Source: Leptolyngbya sp. FACHB-8 (GTDB lineage: Bacteria; Cyanobacteriota; Cyanobacteriia; Elainellales; Elainellaceae). From it: DNA of 64,000 nucleotides. Below the pieces are notes generated by a model. It made no database searches. It was not told the DNA's origin and saw only the letters and a list, made by a program, of their open reading frames with translations. A program made the position numbers and the translations under genes. This document shows positions 62,536 through 64,000 of this stretch, one piece after another (within the stretch, counting starts at the first letter, position 1; each line of letters starts with the position of its first letter). The stretch covers positions 1 through 64,000 of the forward strand of contig NZ_JACJOO010000047.1 in assembly GCF_014695575.1 (NCBI RefSeq). Reading direction: 5' to 3'.

Positions 62536-63924
62536 TTAAGGGGAAACCACGGGAGCTGCAATGACCCCTTCTGCTTCCAGAACAGCGGCAGCTCGTAGAG
62601 CTAGCGCTTCATGGTAGGGGGCCGCAATGATCTGCACGCCAATGGGTAAGCCGGTTTGTTGTACCGGTACGACAAGAATGGGCAGGCCAATGAAGGAAAG
62701 GGGCTGAGTATAAAGCCCCAGGTTGGGACGCAGAGGCACTTCTTCGCCGTCCAACATCAGGGTCTTTTGCCCAATTAAAGGTGCGGGGCAAGGAGTGGCA
62801 GGAGCCAGAATGAGATCAACAGTCTGAAACAACTCACGGACACGATCGCGGTACCAGCGGCGAAACCGTTGTGCCTGGATGTACCAGGCGGCCGGCATGA
62901 GAGCGCCTGAGAGAAAGCGATCGCGCGTTCCAGGGTCAAAATCCATTGGGCGAGTTTTTAGCCGTTGCAGATGCAGCGCACTCCCTTCACAGGTAGTAAT
63001 GACATAAGCGGCAGCTCTGGCTCGCTTTGCCTCGGGGATGACAACGGTTTGATCAGCTCCCAGGGCTTTGGCAACTTTGGCAACGGCATCCAGTGCTTCC
63101 GGGTGAGCACCCTGGGCGAAGTAGTCTGTAGCGATCGCCACCCGCAGACCTTCCAAGCCTTTCGCTAACTGCGGCAGAGTTGGTTCAGGGGCCCGGGTCG
63201 AGCAGATGGGATCTCTTGGGTCAGGGCCATGTAAGACATCAAAGCTGGTAGCGATATCTTGCACGGAACGGGCAAAAGGGCCAATGTGGTCGAGGCTGGC
63301 AACAAACGGGTAGGCTCCGGCTCGAGAAACCCTGCCATAGGTCGGTTTCAATCCAAAGATGCCGCAGAGGGATGCGGGTACCCGAATCGAACCATTGGTA
63401 TCTGAGCCGAGGGATAGCGGCACCAATCCTCCTGCGACAGCGGCAGCAGATCCGCCAGAGGAACCTCCAGCCACTCGGGCCAGGTCATGGGGATTATGGG
63501 TGGGGCCGTAATGGCTGTTTTCAGTGGTGAAGCCATAGGCATACTCATCCATACGCAGGGTGCCCACGAGGATTGCGCCGGCTTGCTTGAGCGCTGCGAC
63601 CGTCGTAGCATCCTGAATGGCAGGTAGATTCTCCCGGTTAATTTTGGACCCGGCAAGGGTGACAACCCCGGCGACATCCAGCAAATCCTTGACGGCAAAG
63701 GGGACACCAGCCAGAGGACCAGGATCTTGACCGGCGGCGATCGCTCCATCCACCGTCTCTGCCTCTGCCATTGCCTGCTCGGTCAGCACGTCTGTAAATG
63801 CATTGAGCGACACGTTACCTGCCTCAATCCGTGCCAGGGTTTGCTGCGTGACCTCTTTAGCACTAACCTCACCCGAGCGCACCGCTGTTGCAATGGCGAT
63901 CGCATCTACTTTCCCCCAATCCAT
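62536..63924 (-). CDS. AtzE-type amidase (amidase signature family)
   Basis: A 462-residue member of the amidase signature family with the Ser-cisSer-Lys triad. The Lys is in GVPFAVKDLLDVAG (near 76), and the Ser-rich loop is ARVAGGSSGGSAAAVAGG with the nucleophile region SLGSDTNGSIRVPASLCGIFGLKP. The short length and FALDFDPGTR-like C-terminal half (here PMDFDPGTRDRFLSGA) fit AtzE-like amidohydrolases rather than GatA. The ATG at 63924 (MDWGKVDAIAIA) is preferred over one 27 bases upstream. It converges on the RidA-oxidase pair, so a shared nitrogen-compound pathway is possible but unproven. Confidence 0.85.
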   Translation of the reverse strand: MDWGKVDAIAIATAVRSGEVSAKEVTQQTLARIEAGNVSLNAFTDVLTEQAMAEAETVDGAIAAGQDPGPLAGVPFAVKDLLDVAGVVTLAGSKINRENLPAIQDATTVAALKQAGAILVGTLRMDEYAYGFTTENSHYGPTHNPHDLARVAGGSSGGSAAAVAGGLVPLSLGSDTNGSIRVPASLCGIFGLKPTYGRVSRAGAYPFVASLDHIGPFARSVQDIATSFDVLHGPDPRDPICSTRAPEPTLPQLAKGLEGLRVAIATDYFAQGAHPEALDAVAKVAKALGADQTVVIPEAKRARAAAYVITTCEGSALHLQRLKTRPMDFDPGTRDRFLSGALMPAAWYIQAQRFRRWYRDRVRELFQTVDLILAPATPCPAPLIGQKTLMLDGEEVPLRPNLGLYTQPLSFIGLPILVVPVQQTGLPIGVQIIAAPYHEALALRAAAVLEAEGVIAAPVVSP

Positions 63925-64000
63925 CCCACTACCTCTCCAGCTAAGGAACACAAACTCTCGTAAACGTGTGAGCGTCAGGATAACCCTCTTACACAGAAGA

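Overview
The window is cyanobacterial chromosome. The octamer GCGATCGC (HIP1) and its core are scattered through genes on both strands. The gene content includes families largely confined to cyanobacteria: a PsbA/D1 protein, DUF1825, DUF3172, the DUF3038-DUF4335 pair, a KGK-like protein, an EbsA-like protein and the Hmp/Pix-type taxis cluster. The Hmp cluster with HmpF suggests a gliding, probably filamentous species that moves by type IV pili. No rRNA, tRNA or CRISPR array was recognised.

Layout. 0-10 kb is housekeeping: acyltransferase, tadA, grxC, a class A penicillin-binding protein, tyrS, ccsA and tilS. 9.6-24.6 kb is the motility locus: hmpF on the minus strand, a 1.1-kb divergent intergenic region, then hmpA-hmpB-hmpC-hmpD-hmpE on the plus strand. 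HmpE is a giant hybrid CheA of 2285 residues whose acidic linker carries nine 32-33-residue repeats. 24.7-36 kb holds a DRTGG-type phosphotransacetylase relative, an EbsA-like pilus protein, a BaiN-type flavoprotein, an amidase, pdhB, lysS with an ABC-2 permease, DUF3172 and a diguanylate cyclase. 36-46 kb holds alaS, trmFO, an MscS-type channel, a pentapeptide-repeat protein and an aspartate aminotransferase. 46.2-47.3 kb encodes a D1 protein that lacks key manganese ligands and the QB serine, so it is a 'rogue/sentinel'-like D1 rather than a normal photosystem II subunit. 48-52 kb is a division/envelope cluster: an OmpA-like protein, an FtsL-like protein and a class B PBP. 52.5-64 kb holds a beta-propeller-like protein, DUF4335/DUF3038, DUF427, acyl-ACP synthetase, a YlqD-type protein, the PDH E2 subunit, a decayed IS630-type transposase, a RidA-FAD oxidase pair and an AtzE-type amidase.

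Intergenic DNA is rich in long, often perfect inverted repeats. Some are simple terminators. Others look like small non-autonomous mobile elements. Two copies of one 124-bp element with terminal inverted repeats lie at 47858-47981 and 62207-62330, the first flanked by a 5-bp direct repeat. A second family with GGACTTACGC-type ends occurs near 1.3 kb and 26.7 kb.

The points most worth a second look are the atypical D1 with a perfect dyad upstream, the repeat-expanded HmpE and the matching acidic DF/NPF-rich region of HmpD, the 124-bp element family, the transposase relic abutting a 24-bp perfect palindrome, and an unannotatable 54-residue single-pass membrane protein at 28431-28595.
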